NCBI GenBank assembly: GCA_900637135.1
Contig: LR134353.1
Span: 2,294,001-2,358,000 of the forward strand
DNA: 64,000 bases
Reading direction: 5' to 3'
Origin: Mycolicibacterium flavescens
GTDB lineage: Bacteria > Actinomycetota > Actinomycetes > Mycobacteriales > Mycobacteriaceae
In this document: positions 1 through 8,962 of the stretch, piece after piece
Layout: the number at the start of each line of letters is the position of its first letter
Numbering within the stretch: position 1 is the first letter of the stretch
Position numbers and translations under genes: made by a program
The notes under the pieces: model-generated
Databases searched by the model: none
Told to the model about the DNA's origin: nothing
What the model saw: the letters and a program-made list of their open reading frames with translations, nothing else

Positions 1-1050
1 TGGGACGAGGTCAAGGAGCAACTGACGCGGCTTGCAACGGATCTCGGCCCCAGCGGCGACATCTCGACGACCTCGGTCAGCCGCTTCATCGACAGCGCGG
101 CCAACGCTATGGACGGCAACGGCGACAAGCTCCGCGAGACCATCACCCAGCTGGCACAGGTCGGCCGGATCCTCGCCGATGGCAGCGGCGACATCGTCGA
201 TGTGATCGTGAACCTCCAGACCTTCGTCAACGCACTGCGCGACAGCAACGCGCAGATCGTGCAGTTCCAGGACCGCCTCGCCACGGTGAGCAGCGTCGTC
301 GATTCGAGCAGGTCCGATCTCGACGCCGCTCTCACCTATCTCGCCGAAGCCGTCGGCGAGGTGCAGCGGTTCATCGCGGGAAGCAGAGATCAGACCGCCG
401 AACAGATCCAGCGCCTCGGCGCCGTCACACAGAATCTCGCCGACAATCGACTGGCCCTGGAGAACGTGCTCCACGTCGCGCCCAACGCGATCGGCAACGG
501 ATACAACATCTACAACCCCGACACCGGCACCATGATCGGCGGCTTCGCGTTGGCGAACTTCGCCAACCCGGTGCAACTGGTGTGCTCGGCGATCGGGGCG
601 GTCAAGAACGCCACGGCGCCCGAGGCGTCGAAGGCATGCGCGGAATACCTCGGGCCCGCACTGCGATTGCTCAATTTCAACTATCTGCCGATGCCCTTCA
701 ACGCCTACCTGCAGAAGTCGCCGAGCCCGGACAACCTGATCTATTCGGATCCCGCGCTGGCACCCGGGGGAGCCGGCGGCGCTCCGGTACCCCCAGAAGC
801 CGCGCCGGCGGTATCGGCGTACACCGGCGCCGGTGACGTGCCGCCGCCGGCGGGGTGGGCCACTCCGCCGGGCCTGCCCGGCGCCTACGCACCGCACGGA
901 CTGCCGGCCGCGCCGCAACCCGCCCTGTTCCCGGGTGCGCCGGTTCCTCCGGGCCCACCCACGACGGCCTCGCAGCCGACGACTCTCGAGGAGATGTTGA
1001 TGCCCGCCGAGGCACCGGCGCCGCCGGCGACCCCGATGGGGCCGTCATGA
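1..1050 (+). CDS. mceD: MceD-type Mce family protein, 3' fragment
   Basis: The frame is open from base 1 and its start lies upstream of the window. The visible part has the long helical Mce tail (repeated short heptad-like stretches, residues about 1-160) and ends in a Pro/Ala-rich region typical of MceD C-termini. Mce proteins assemble into a cell-envelope lipid-uptake tunnel driven by YrbE permeases and an Mkl ATPase. Its stop overlaps the next start (ATGA), so it is co-translated with the lipoprotein gene. The D assignment is inferred from position: the order A-F is conserved and the next genes look like E and F. Confidence 0.85.
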   Translation, partial: WDEVKEQLTRLATDLGPSGDISTTSVSRFIDSAANAMDGNGDKLRETITQLAQVGRILADGSGDIVDVIVNLQTFVNALRDSNAQIVQFQDRLATVSSVVDSSRSDLDAALTYLAEAVGEVQRFIAGSRDQTAEQIQRLGAVTQNLADNRLALENVLHVAPNAIGNGYNIYNPDTGTMIGGFALANFANPVQLVCSAIGAVKNATAPEASKACAEYLGPALRLLNFNYLPMPFNAYLQKSPSPDNLIYSDPALAPGGAGGAPVPPEAAPAVSAYTGAGDVPPPAGWATPPGLPGAYAPHGLPAAPQPALFPGAPVPPGPPTTASQPTTLEEMLMPAEAPAPPATPMGPS

Positions 1051-2285
1051 CGCGCCGCTCGATCCGTCGCCTCGTCGTGGCGTGTTGCGTCGCCCTCGCG
1101 ATGACCGGGTGCACGTTCGAAGGCGTGAACTCGCTGCCGCTCCCGGGCACGGTGGGACGGGGTGAGGACGCCGCCGTGTATCACGTCCAGATCGCCAATG
1201 TCGGATCCCTGGAACCCAATTCACCGGTCATGCTCGGCGACGTCGTCGTCGGCAGCATCGGCAAGATGAAGGTGACGAACTGGCACGCCGACATCGAGGT
1301 GTCGGTGCGGCCCGACGTCGTGATACCGGCGAATGCGGTGGCGACTGTGGGGCAGACCAGCCTCCTCGGGTCGATGCACCTGGCGCTGGATCCCCCTCTG
1401 GGACAGGCGCCCAGCGGCACACTGAAACCCGGATCGACCATCGGACTCGACAGGTCGTCGACGTACCCGTCCACCGAGCAGACGCTGTCCTCGCTGTCGG
1501 TCGTGGTCAACGGCGGCGGCCTCGGGCAGATGGGTGACATCGTCCGCGAGTTCAACGCCGCACTCAACGGACGCGAAGACCAGATCAGGGACCTGCTGGT
1601 CCGCCTGAACGATTTCATCGGGATGCTCGACACCCAACGCGACGACATCAACGCCTCCATCACCGCGATGGATCGCATGTCCGGCACGTTCGCCGCCGAA
1701 CGCGACGTCATCACCAATGCACTGCAACGCATTCCGCCCGCTCTCGATGTCCTGATCAAGGAACGGCCGCGCATCACCGAGGCACTGGAGCGCCTGGGAC
1801 GGTTCAGTGACACGGCGACCGGGCTGATCAACGACACGAAAGACGACATCGTGCGCAACCTCGCCAACCTCGAACCTACGTTGCACGCACTCGCCGACGT
1901 CGGCCCGAGTCTGGGCACCGTCCTCGCCTACGCGCCGACGTTCCCCTACACGCAGAGTTTCATCGACCGTGCGATCCGCGGCGATTACATGAACCAGTTC
2001 ATCATTTTCGACTTCACCATTCCGCGGCTCAAGCGGGGGTTGTTCCTCGGCACCCGATGGGGGCAGGAGGGCGCGCCGATGGTGCCCGCCCCGGGCGATC
2101 CCTGGTATCTGACCTACACTCTGGACCCGTTGAACGCGCCGATCACGCCGGCGCCCACCGAGGTCGCCGAGCCACCGCTGCTGTTCGAAAGCGTTGACGG
2201 GCAAGACGATTCCGACCAAACCGTCGAACACGGATCAGGTCTCGCGACGGACGGCGCAGCGGTCGCCGGCGGAGGCGACAACTGA
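1047..2285 (+). CDS. mceE: MceE-type lipoprotein
   Basis: 412 residues. The N-terminus is a lipoprotein signal: Arg-rich start, hydrophobic stretch and the lipobox LAMTGC, which places the lipidated Cys near residue 21. An MCE/MlaD domain follows (residues about 40-125, with the NSPVMLGDVVVG-type strand), then a long helical region. ATG 1047 overlaps the previous stop by four bases, and the longer upstream reading has no signal peptide, which decides the start. It sits fifth in a mce operon, where the lipoprotein always lies. It should be a component of the envelope lipid importer. Confidence 0.9.
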   Translation: MTRRSIRRLVVACCVALAMTGCTFEGVNSLPLPGTVGRGEDAAVYHVQIANVGSLEPNSPVMLGDVVVGSIGKMKVTNWHADIEVSVRPDVVIPANAVATVGQTSLLGSMHLALDPPLGQAPSGTLKPGSTIGLDRSSTYPSTEQTLSSLSVVVNGGGLGQMGDIVREFNAALNGREDQIRDLLVRLNDFIGMLDTQRDDINASITAMDRMSGTFAAERDVITNALQRIPPALDVLIKERPRITEALERLGRFSDTATGLINDTKDDIVRNLANLEPTLHALADVGPSLGTVLAYAPTFPYTQSFIDRAIRGDYMNQFIIFDFTIPRLKRGLFLGTRWGQEGAPMVPAPGDPWYLTYTLDPLNAPITPAPTEVAEPPLLFESVDGQDDSDQTVEHGSGLATDGAAVAGGGDN

Positions 2286-3820
2286 TGTTGACGCGCGTCG
2301 TTCGTAATCAGCTCATCATCTTCACCATCGCCTCGGTGATCGGCATCGCGTCGATGGTGTTCGGCTACATGCAGGTGCCGACGCTGTTGGGCATCGGCCG
2401 CATCACAGTGCAGCTCGAACTGCCCGGCACCGGAGGTCTGTACCGGTTCTCGAACGTGACCTACCGCGGTGTCCAGATGGGCAAGGTCCTCGACGTGCGC
2501 GCCACCCGCGAGGGCGCCGTCGCGACGCTGTCTCTGAACACCGCGCCGAAGGTTCCTGCTGATACCCGGGCGGCGGTACGCAGCGTGTCCGCGGTCGGAG
2601 AACAGTACGTCGACCTGGTTCCCGATGACACGAACGGACCGTTCCTGCAAGACGGCTCGGTGATTTCCCGAGAGAAGGCTTCGGTACCGCAAGCCGTCGG
2701 CCCGATGCTCGATCAGGTCAGCGCACTGGTCGACAGCATTCCGAAGGACAAGATCAGCGGTCTGCTCGACGAGTCGTTCAAGGCGTTGGACGGGGCCGGA
2801 TACGACTTCGGTTCGCTGATGGACTCGTCGGCGAAAATCGTCGGTGACGGCAACGCGATCGCCGACAGGACGCGGGCGTTGATCGACGACAGCCTCCCGC
2901 TGCTCGACGGTCAGGCGCAATCGGCCGACGCCATCCGCAGTTGGGCGCGCAGCGTGGCGGGTATCACCGGTCAACTGGAGGCCGATGACGCGCAGATGCG
3001 CACGATCCTGGAGACCGGTCCCGGCGCGGCGGACGAGGCCTCGCGGTTGTTCAACGACGTTAAGGCCACATTGCCCGTGCTGTTGGCCAACCTGACATCG
3101 GTCGGCGAGGTCGGTGTGACGTATCATGCTGCGCTGGAACAACTTCTGGTACTGTTCCCCCCTTACGTGGCGGCCACGCAGACCGTCGGCGTGGCGCGCA
3201 ACAACCCCACCGGCATGGCGCTGGGGGATTTCACGCTGGTGATCAGCGACCCGCCCGCGTGTACGGTCGGATTCCTACCGCCGAACCAGTGGCGCTCACC
3301 AGAGGACGAGACGATCGTCGACACACCCGACGGCCTGTACTGCAAACTGCCGCAGGATTCGCCGATCGGGGTGCGCGGTGCGCGTAACTATCCGTGCCTG
3401 GCGCAACCGGGCAAGCGCGCGCCGACCGTCGAAATGTGCCAGAGCGACAAGCCGTTCGCGCCGTTGGCGATGCGCCAGCATCCGCTGGGCCCGTACCCGA
3501 TCGATCCGGGCCTGATCGCCCAGGGCGTCGCGCCCGACGACCGCGTCGACTTCGACGAGCGGATCTACGGTCCGGTGCAGGGCACGCCGATGCCGCCCGC
3601 CCAACCAGGCGAAGCTGCGCCGCCGCTGTCCGGCGGTCCAGGTCCCGCCGCGGCCCCGAGTTCCTCGAGCTCCGGTGGCGGGCCGTCCGTCGCCTTCGCC
3701 CCCTACGACCCGCAGACGGGTCAGTACGCGACACCCGACGGGCAGGTGTTCCGGCAAGCCGATCTGGTGGCGCCCGCCGGTGCGCGGAAGTGGCAGGACC
3801 TCCTGGTCCCGAGTGGGTGA
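2285..3820 (+). CDS. mceF: MceF-type Mce family protein
   Basis: 511 residues, starting in a TGATG overlap with the preceding stop. It has an N-terminal membrane anchor (residues about 7-28), an MCE domain beginning near residue 40 (GLYRFSNVTYRGVQMG), a helical middle and a Pro/Ser/Gly-rich tail ending near residue 480. This is the usual layout of the last mce gene. No further mce-associated (Mas) gene follows on this strand; the next gene is convergent. Confidence 0.9.
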   Translation: MLTRVVRNQLIIFTIASVIGIASMVFGYMQVPTLLGIGRITVQLELPGTGGLYRFSNVTYRGVQMGKVLDVRATREGAVATLSLNTAPKVPADTRAAVRSVSAVGEQYVDLVPDDTNGPFLQDGSVISREKASVPQAVGPMLDQVSALVDSIPKDKISGLLDESFKALDGAGYDFGSLMDSSAKIVGDGNAIADRTRALIDDSLPLLDGQAQSADAIRSWARSVAGITGQLEADDAQMRTILETGPGAADEASRLFNDVKATLPVLLANLTSVGEVGVTYHAALEQLLVLFPPYVAATQTVGVARNNPTGMALGDFTLVISDPPACTVGFLPPNQWRSPEDETIVDTPDGLYCKLPQDSPIGVRGARNYPCLAQPGKRAPTVEMCQSDKPFAPLAMRQHPLGPYPIDPGLIAQGVAPDDRVDFDERIYGPVQGTPMPPAQPGEAAPPLSGGPGPAAAPSSSSSGGGPSVAFAPYDPQTGQYATPDGQVFRQADLVAPAGARKWQDLLVPSG

Positions 3821-3825
3821 TTCGG

Positions 3826-4353
3826 TCAGTCGCCGTTCTTGACGAGCTTGAACGGCATGGTGATGAACACCGGTTTGCTGACGCCGCACGCGCCGCTCGG
3901 GCCGGTCGTCTGATCCTCACCGGCCAACGTCGTCGACGCGGGGTCGGTCATGCTGCCGTCCTCGTTGACGGGGACGAACCGGAATACCTGGAGGCCCGGG
4001 GCCGTGGTGCCGTCAGGACATGGAATCCAGTCCTGGACCGTGTGCTTGACGTACCAGACGCCACCCGTCTTGTAGATCGGCGCCGTCCAACCGAAATCGC
4101 TGAGGACGGTGCCCGTGCACTCGGTCGGGTAGCTGCACGTCGTCGTTATGGTCCACGTGCTTCGCAAGCTGGCTTCGTCGCGAAACACCTCGTTGGTCTT
4201 GGCGTATTCACCGTTCGAGGTGGCGGTATAGCTGCCGTTGAGTCCCCACTGGTCCTCGGTGGCGTTGGCGTCACCGGCGCACCCGATCCCTGTCACAGCG
4301 ACAATGACGACACATCCCGCGACACCGGGTATCCGCATCGCCGACTCCTTCAC
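3826..4353 (-). CDS. Secreted hypothetical protein
   Basis: 175 residues, convergent with mceF and separated from its stop by only five bases. The N-terminus has a hydrophobic stretch (IPGVAGCVVIVAVTG) followed by GCAG. This could be a signal peptidase I site or a poor lipobox, since -3 is Gly rather than Leu. The mature part has several Cys residues (TCSYPTECTG, IPCPDG, GACG), suggesting disulfides in the envelope. An internal ATG at 4338 is an alternative start. It resembles small exported mycobacterial proteins of unknown function. Confidence 0.7.
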   Translation of the reverse strand: MKESAMRIPGVAGCVVIVAVTGIGCAGDANATEDQWGLNGSYTATSNGEYAKTNEVFRDEASLRSTWTITTTCSYPTECTGTVLSDFGWTAPIYKTGGVWYVKHTVQDWIPCPDGTTAPGLQVFRFVPVNEDGSMTDPASTTLAGEDQTTGPSGACGVSKPVFITMPFKLVKNGD

Positions 4354-4434
4354 GATCGTGGCGAGGTCAACCTAAATCGGTTCTGGCACCGAGATCGGGT
4401 AACGCCCGCTCAGTGGAACAGGCGATCCCGCTGA

Positions 4435-4947
4435 GTGGCACCGCCGCGGCCCGCCGTCGCCGACATCACGTATCAAGGAGACGTGCCTGCGCAACGTCGC
4501 TCCGGGGTCAGCGTTCGCGCCGCGCTGGTGGTGGTGATGCTGGCCCTCCCGCTGCTGACCGTCCCCGGAGTCGGTCGGGCCGAAACCGTGTACGGAAACT
4601 TCCATCTGGTGATCGAGGGTCGTTACGACTTCCACACCTGGCTGTGGGCGATCTCGCGCTGCCCCGACGGATGTGTGCACGTACAGGCCATCCCGCAACC
4701 CATCGCGAAGGCGTTCGCGTACAGCGGGGACGCCCAGTTGGCAGCCGGCCGGTACACCCTTACCGTCGACGTTCCGGACGGGCTGCGCTGCGGCAACGTC
4801 TACTACGGTCCGGTGATCCCGACCCGCGACGTCTACTCATGGGACGCCGTGACCCGATCGGGCATCCTCGAGTCCTCGTTCGCGACCGGCTGTGACGGCG
4901 CGCCGGGCGGGACCATCACCTACCCGTTCAGCCTCGCTCGCCTGTAG
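4435..4947 (+). CDS. Secreted hypothetical protein
   Basis: Up to 170 residues from GTG 4435. GTG 4483 is an alternative, but its AAGGAG sits too close to it. A clear signal peptide (ALVVVMLALPLLTVPGV) ends with GRA-ET, a likely signal peptidase I site. The mature domain of about 125 residues has four Cys in CPDGC, LRCGN and ATGC, so two disulfides are plausible. It lies between the mce-adjacent gene and an exporter and is not obviously in an operon. Function unknown. Confidence 0.65.
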   Translation: MAPPRPAVADITYQGDVPAQRRSGVSVRAALVVVMLALPLLTVPGVGRAETVYGNFHLVIEGRYDFHTWLWAISRCPDGCVHVQAIPQPIAKAFAYSGDAQLAAGRYTLTVDVPDGLRCGNVYYGPVIPTRDVYSWDAVTRSGILESSFATGCDGAPGGTITYPFSLARL

Positions 4948-5016
4948 CAGAGCCACGGCTGGCTGCCGAACGAAATACCGTGGACGCGACCGCTCCACAT
5001 CCCGTTCAATGCAGGA

Positions 5017-5883
5017 ATGGTGAGCCGTACCCGCAGCGGGGTGCTGATGGCGGTTGCGGCGATGCTGTCCGTGCAGACTGGCGCGGCGGTCGCGGTGACG
5101 CTGATCGACCGTATCGGCGCCGAAGGCGCGGCCTGGCTGCGGCTGGCATGGGCAGGTGTGCTGATGCTCGTCATCGTGCGGCCGCGACCAAGCGCGTTCA
5201 CCTGGGCGACTTTTCGGATGTGCGTGCTGCTCGGTGTCGTCACTGCCGCCATCACCTTATTGTTCATGGCGGCGCTCGCCCGCATTCCCTTGGGCACTGC
5301 CAGCGCGATCGAGTTCCTCGGTCCCTTGGCCGTCGCGGTCGCGCACGGGACCGGAAGGACCCGCCTCCTGTGGCCGGGGTTGGCCGCGGCGGGGGTCGTG
5401 CTGCTCACACAACCGTGGGCCGGCGAGATCGATCCGGTCGGCGTCCTTTACGCGCTGGCGTCGGCCGCCTGCTGGGCGGCGTACATCCTGTTGACCCAGC
5501 GGGTCGGTGACGAGGTGGTGGGCATGTCCGGTTTGGCGGTGTCGATGCCGGTCGCTGGTTTGGTGGCGACGCTCGCCGTCGGCCATCTGGTGCTGCCTCG
5601 AATGTCTCCTGAGATCCTGCTGATCGGTATCGGACTGGCGATCCTGCTGCCGGTCGTGCCGTTCGCGTTGGAACTCCTGGCGTTGCGCAGACTCACGACC
5701 GCGGCGTTCGGCACGCTGATGGCTCTCGAACCCGGCTTCGCAATGGCCATCGGCCTCATCATCCTGCATCAGGTGCCCAGGCCACTCGGAGTGCTCGGGA
5801 TGTGCTTCGTCGTGGCCGCCGGCATGGGCGCCGCCCGCGCCGGGGCTCGCGAGCCCTCGCTGCCCGCCGAGGTCGGCGCGTGA
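5017..5883 (+). CDS. EamA/DMT-family exporter (RhtA-like)
   Basis: 288 residues with about ten hydrophobic segments arranged as two repeated halves, the EamA (DUF6) fold. The sequence around residues 75-105 ([19 protein letters not shown]) and the second-half stretch [17 protein letters not shown] match the RhtA-like threonine/homoserine exporter branch. It is an inner-membrane efflux carrier whose substrate cannot be read from sequence. It stands alone; an imperfect inverted repeat follows before the convergent pot operon. Confidence 0.8.
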   Translation: MVSRTRSGVLMAVAAMLSVQTGAAVAVTLIDRIGAEGAAWLRLAWAGVLMLVIVRPRPSAFTWATFRMCVLLGVVTAAITLLFMAALARIPLGTASAIEFLGPLAVAVAHGTGRTRLLWPGLAAAGVVLLTQPWAGEIDPVGVLYALASAACWAAYILLTQRVGDEVVGMSGLAVSMPVAGLVATLAVGHLVLPRMSPEILLIGIGLAILLPVVPFALELLALRRLTTAAFGTLMALEPGFAMAIGLIILHQVPRPLGVLGMCFVVAAGMGAARAGAREPSLPAEVGA

Positions 5884-5894
5884 GTTCGCGCCGA

Positions 5895-5945
5895 GTTCTG
5901 CACGAGGGTCGTGATTCCGCCGGATTCGCAGCCCTGGTGCAGAAC
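5895..5945. terminator. Inverted repeat between convergent genes
   Basis: GTTCTGCAC at 5895-5903 pairs with GTGCAGAAC at 5937-5945, with further imperfect pairing (GAGGGT against CCCTGG) inside. It lies between the exporter stop and the convergent potC stop. A bidirectional terminator or a dispersed intergenic palindrome would both fit. There is no T run. Confidence 0.4.
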
Positions 5946-5972
5946 CCGGCGCACCCGGGCGCGTAGCGTGCG

Positions 5973-6818
5973 CTAGACGTCGATCCGCTTGCGCCGGTAC
6001 AGGGTTCCCGCTGCCAGCAGGATGAGGCTGATCACCAGGATCGCCGTGGCGAGAACGTTGATCTGCGGTGGCACCGCGGCCTTCACCGCGGCGTTGACAT
6101 ACAGCGGATACGTCACCGTCGAACCGCTGACGAAGTAGGTGATGATGAAGTCGTCGAGCGACAACGCGAACGACAGCATCCCCGCGGCAACGATGCCTGG
6201 GACTATCAGCGGCAGCGTCACCCGGAAGAAGGTCCGCGTCGGACTGGCGCCGAGGTCCATCGACGCGTCCTCGAGCGTCCAGTCGAATCCGCGCACCCGC
6301 GCGCGAACTGTCATCGCGATGAAGCTGACCTCGAACGCGATGTGCGCCAGCACGATCGTCACATAACCGGTGGCCCAGCCGAGGTCGAGGAACAGCACCA
6401 GCAGCGCCGCACCCATGACCACCTCGGGTGCCGTCAGCGGCAGCACGAGAAATGTGTCGACCGCGCGCTGGCCCCGCCACCGTTGGCGCACAAGGGCTAT
6501 CGCCACCAGCGAGCCCAGCACCAATGCAACCGCGGTGGAGACAGCGGCGACGTTGATGCTCAGCTTCAGCGCCTCGGTCAGCGCGGGATACTTGAACGGA
6601 TCGGCCCAGTTGTCCAGGGTGAAACCCTGCCAGCTGTAGTTGAACTTGCCCTTCGGGTCGTTGAACGAGAACAGTACGATCACGAAGATGGGCAGGAACA
6701 GGTACAGCAGCACCAGTCCCGCGACGGCCCGCAGCAGCCAATCACCCCATCGCGGCGATCCCTTGACTTTCTTGGCCGGCGTGAGGCTGGTCGCGGCGTC
6801 CATCGCCTGGACGGTCAT
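5973..6818 (-). CDS. potC: Polyamine ABC transporter permease PotC
   Basis: 281 residues, about six membrane segments, with the binding-protein-dependent permease signature near the ASMDLGASPTRTFFRVTLP segment (EAA loop) that contacts the ATPase. It is the last gene of the pot operon, and its start overlaps the potB stop by four bases. With PotB it forms the membrane channel for spermidine/putrescine-type substrates. Length and layout are normal for PotC. Confidence 0.9.
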   Translation of the reverse strand: MTVQAMDAATSLTPAKKVKGSPRWGDWLLRAVAGLVLLYLFLPIFVIVLFSFNDPKGKFNYSWQGFTLDNWADPFKYPALTEALKLSINVAAVSTAVALVLGSLVAIALVRQRWRGQRAVDTFLVLPLTAPEVVMGAALLVLFLDLGWATGYVTIVLAHIAFEVSFIAMTVRARVRGFDWTLEDASMDLGASPTRTFFRVTLPLIVPGIVAAGMLSFALSLDDFIITYFVSGSTVTYPLYVNAAVKAAVPPQINVLATAILVISLILLAAGTLYRRKRIDV

Positions 6819-7690
6819 ACGAGTTCCTCCGTGCCCAATGCCCGGGTGTAAAGGAGGACACCGACGAGGATGATGCCCATCAGCACCATGCTCAGCGCCG
6901 CCGCTGCCGGGTAGTCCTTGACGACCAGGAACTGCTGCTGAATCACGTTGCCGATCATCGTCGTTTGGGTGCTGCCCAGATACTCGGCGTTGATGAAGTC
7001 ACCCGCGGCCGGGATGAAGACGAGCAGGCTGCCGGCCAGCAGCCCGGGAAGCGACAGCGGCAGGATGACTTTGGTGAAGCTGCGGGTGTTGGACGAGTAC
7101 AGGTCCTTGGAGGCCTCGATGAGTCGGGGATCGATCTTCTCCAAGCTGACGTACAGCGGCAGGATCATGAAGATGATCCAGTTGTAGGTGAGGCCCCCGA
7201 TGACGGCCCAACTGGTCGACAACAGCCGCCCGTCGGCGGGCAGCAGCCCGATCGCGTCCAGCGCGCCGACCACCCAACCGTTGTCGGCCAGAATGGTTTT
7301 CCACGCGATGGTGCGGATCAGGAACGTCACGAAGAACGGCAGGATCACCAGTCCGAGGATGAGGTTCTTGAAACGCCCGGCCTTGAAAGCGATCACATAC
7401 GCCAAGGGGAACGAGAGCAGCACGCACAGCACCGTCGCGGTGGTCGCGTAGCCGAACGACCGCAGTATCTGCTCCTGATACTTGCTGAACGCCTCGGCGT
7501 AGTTCCCGAAGTCCCATGAGAACGTCAGTGTCGGAAGGAAAATCGAGCCGCTGGCCTTCGACAGAGACATCCGCGCCAGGGAGATGAACGGAATGACGAA
7601 GAACACCGCCAAGTACGCCATCGCCGGCAGGATCATCAGATACGGTGCGATCCTGCTGCGCTGTCGGCCGCTACTGGCGACTCCCGCCAT
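6815..7690 (-). CDS. potB: Polyamine ABC transporter permease PotB
   Basis: 291 residues, about six membrane segments, with an EAA loop around SKDLYSSNTRSFTKVILPLS. Only three bases separate it from the potD stop, and it overlaps potC, so the four pot genes should be one transcript. The basic N-terminus leads into the first membrane helix. Confidence 0.9.
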   Translation of the reverse strand: MAGVASSGRQRSRIAPYLMILPAMAYLAVFFVIPFISLARMSLSKASGSIFLPTLTFSWDFGNYAEAFSKYQEQILRSFGYATTATVLCVLLSFPLAYVIAFKAGRFKNLILGLVILPFFVTFLIRTIAWKTILADNGWVVGALDAIGLLPADGRLLSTSWAVIGGLTYNWIIFMILPLYVSLEKIDPRLIEASKDLYSSNTRSFTKVILPLSLPGLLAGSLLVFIPAAGDFINAEYLGSTQTTMIGNVIQQQFLVVKDYPAAAALSMVLMGIILVGVLLYTRALGTEELV

Positions 7691-7693
7691 CTA

Positions 7694-8872
7694 TCAACCG
7701 CCGGTGACTTCGGCGTACATCGTGGCGTACTGCTGCTTCTGCTCGTCCTCGAGCGGAGCCCAGGCCTTGATCCGGTCGAGGGTGGATCGCGGGGGATTGA
7801 TCAGCTCGTTCTTGCCCAGATTCGGGTCGATCCGGTCGAGTTCTGCCGTCATGTCCGAGAGCACCGGAACGAACTGCGTGAAGGCGATGAGTTTGGCGTA
7901 GTTGGCCCGGTCGTAGACGAAGTCGATCCACGCTTCGGCGGCCTTCTGGTTCTGCGTGGTGTAGGGGATGACCATCGTGTCGAGGAAGTCGGTGCCACCG
8001 GTCTCCGGTACCACGAACTGCAGGTCGGGGTTGTCGGCCTGTAGCTGCACCACATCGCCCGAATAGGCTTGCGCGACCACGACATTGCCCGCAGCCAGGT
8101 CGTCGGCATAGTCGTTGCCGGTGAACCGGCGGATCTGGCCTCGGTCGTTCTGGTCGCGGACGAGGTTCACCGCATTCTGCACCGATTCGGTGTTGGGCGA
8201 TGCGGGGTCTCCGCCCTGGGACTGCATGATCATGCCCAGGCCGTCCTGGAAGTCGGAAAGCATACTGACGCGGCCCTTGAACGCCGGATCCCACAGATCG
8301 TCGATCGTGGTGATGTCACGTCCGGTGGCGGCGCGGTTGTAGGCCAGGCCGACCATGCCGGTCATGTAGGGCGCGCTCCACTTGCGGCCCGGATCCATCT
8401 GCGCGTCGAGCAGGTCGGGTCGCAGATTCTTCTTGTTCGGAATGCCGTCTTCGCTGAAGTCGTTGACCCAGTTCAGCTTCCGGATCTGTGACGCCATGAA
8501 GGAGGTGGGCACCACGAGGTCGGTGCCGATGTCCTGCTTGCGCGACAACGGTTCCTTGACCTTGGCGAACCATTCCTCGTTGTCGTTGAAGTCTTCCTTG
8601 TAGTCGACGGTGATACCCGAGCCCTGCTGGAAGGCGGCGATGAACCCCTCGGCCATGTACAGCGGCCAGTTCGAGATCCGCAGTGTGCCGCTCGCCGGTC
8701 CGCCCTCTTGGGTGGTGGTGTCGGAAGTGCTGCTGTCTGATCCACACGCCGCGAGGAACGACGGGCCGAGCACCACGGCGGCGGCCGCAGCGGCGCCTCC
8801 ACCGATGAAGCGGCGGCGCGACGTGCGGTTGGCGGCGAAGCGGGAGAGGCGGGGATCCATCTCGTAGGGCAT
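7694..8872 (-). CDS. potD: Polyamine-binding lipoprotein PotD
   Basis: 392 residues from ATG 8872; a longer frame starts at 8953 but adds a non-coding-looking basic leader. The N-terminus holds a Tat-like twin-Arg motif (RTSRRRFIGGG), an Ala-rich stretch and a lipobox ending FLAAC, so it should be an exported, lipidated solute-binding protein. The body is a PotD/PotF-type periplasmic-binding fold (ISNWPLYMAEGFIAAF at the start of the mature protein). It captures polyamine for PotB/PotC. Confidence 0.9.
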   Translation of the reverse strand: MPYEMDPRLSRFAANRTSRRRFIGGGAAAAAAVVLGPSFLAACGSDSSTSDTTTQEGGPASGTLRISNWPLYMAEGFIAAFQQGSGITVDYKEDFNDNEEWFAKVKEPLSRKQDIGTDLVVPTSFMASQIRKLNWVNDFSEDGIPNKKNLRPDLLDAQMDPGRKWSAPYMTGMVGLAYNRAATGRDITTIDDLWDPAFKGRVSMLSDFQDGLGMIMQSQGGDPASPNTESVQNAVNLVRDQNDRGQIRRFTGNDYADDLAAGNVVVAQAYSGDVVQLQADNPDLQFVVPETGGTDFLDTMVIPYTTQNQKAAEAWIDFVYDRANYAKLIAFTQFVPVLSDMTAELDRIDPNLGKNELINPPRSTLDRIKAWAPLEDEQKQQYATMYAEVTGG

Positions 8873-8962
8873 GGGCGGCTGTGCCTTTCGTCGGAGGGAG
8901 GGGAGGGGCCGACAACTTCCGAGTCGCCGCTCGGGGCGGTGCCGGATCGCCACGGGTGACGA

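Noticed and set aside
855..1046. Upstream extension of the MceE frame
   Set aside because: It overlaps the MceD tail and removes the lipoprotein signal; ATG 1047 with stop overlap is the better start.
5257..6741. Minus-strand frame of about 494 codons across potC and the exporter
   Set aside because: It spans two real genes out of frame and is Arg/His/Gly-rich without domains.
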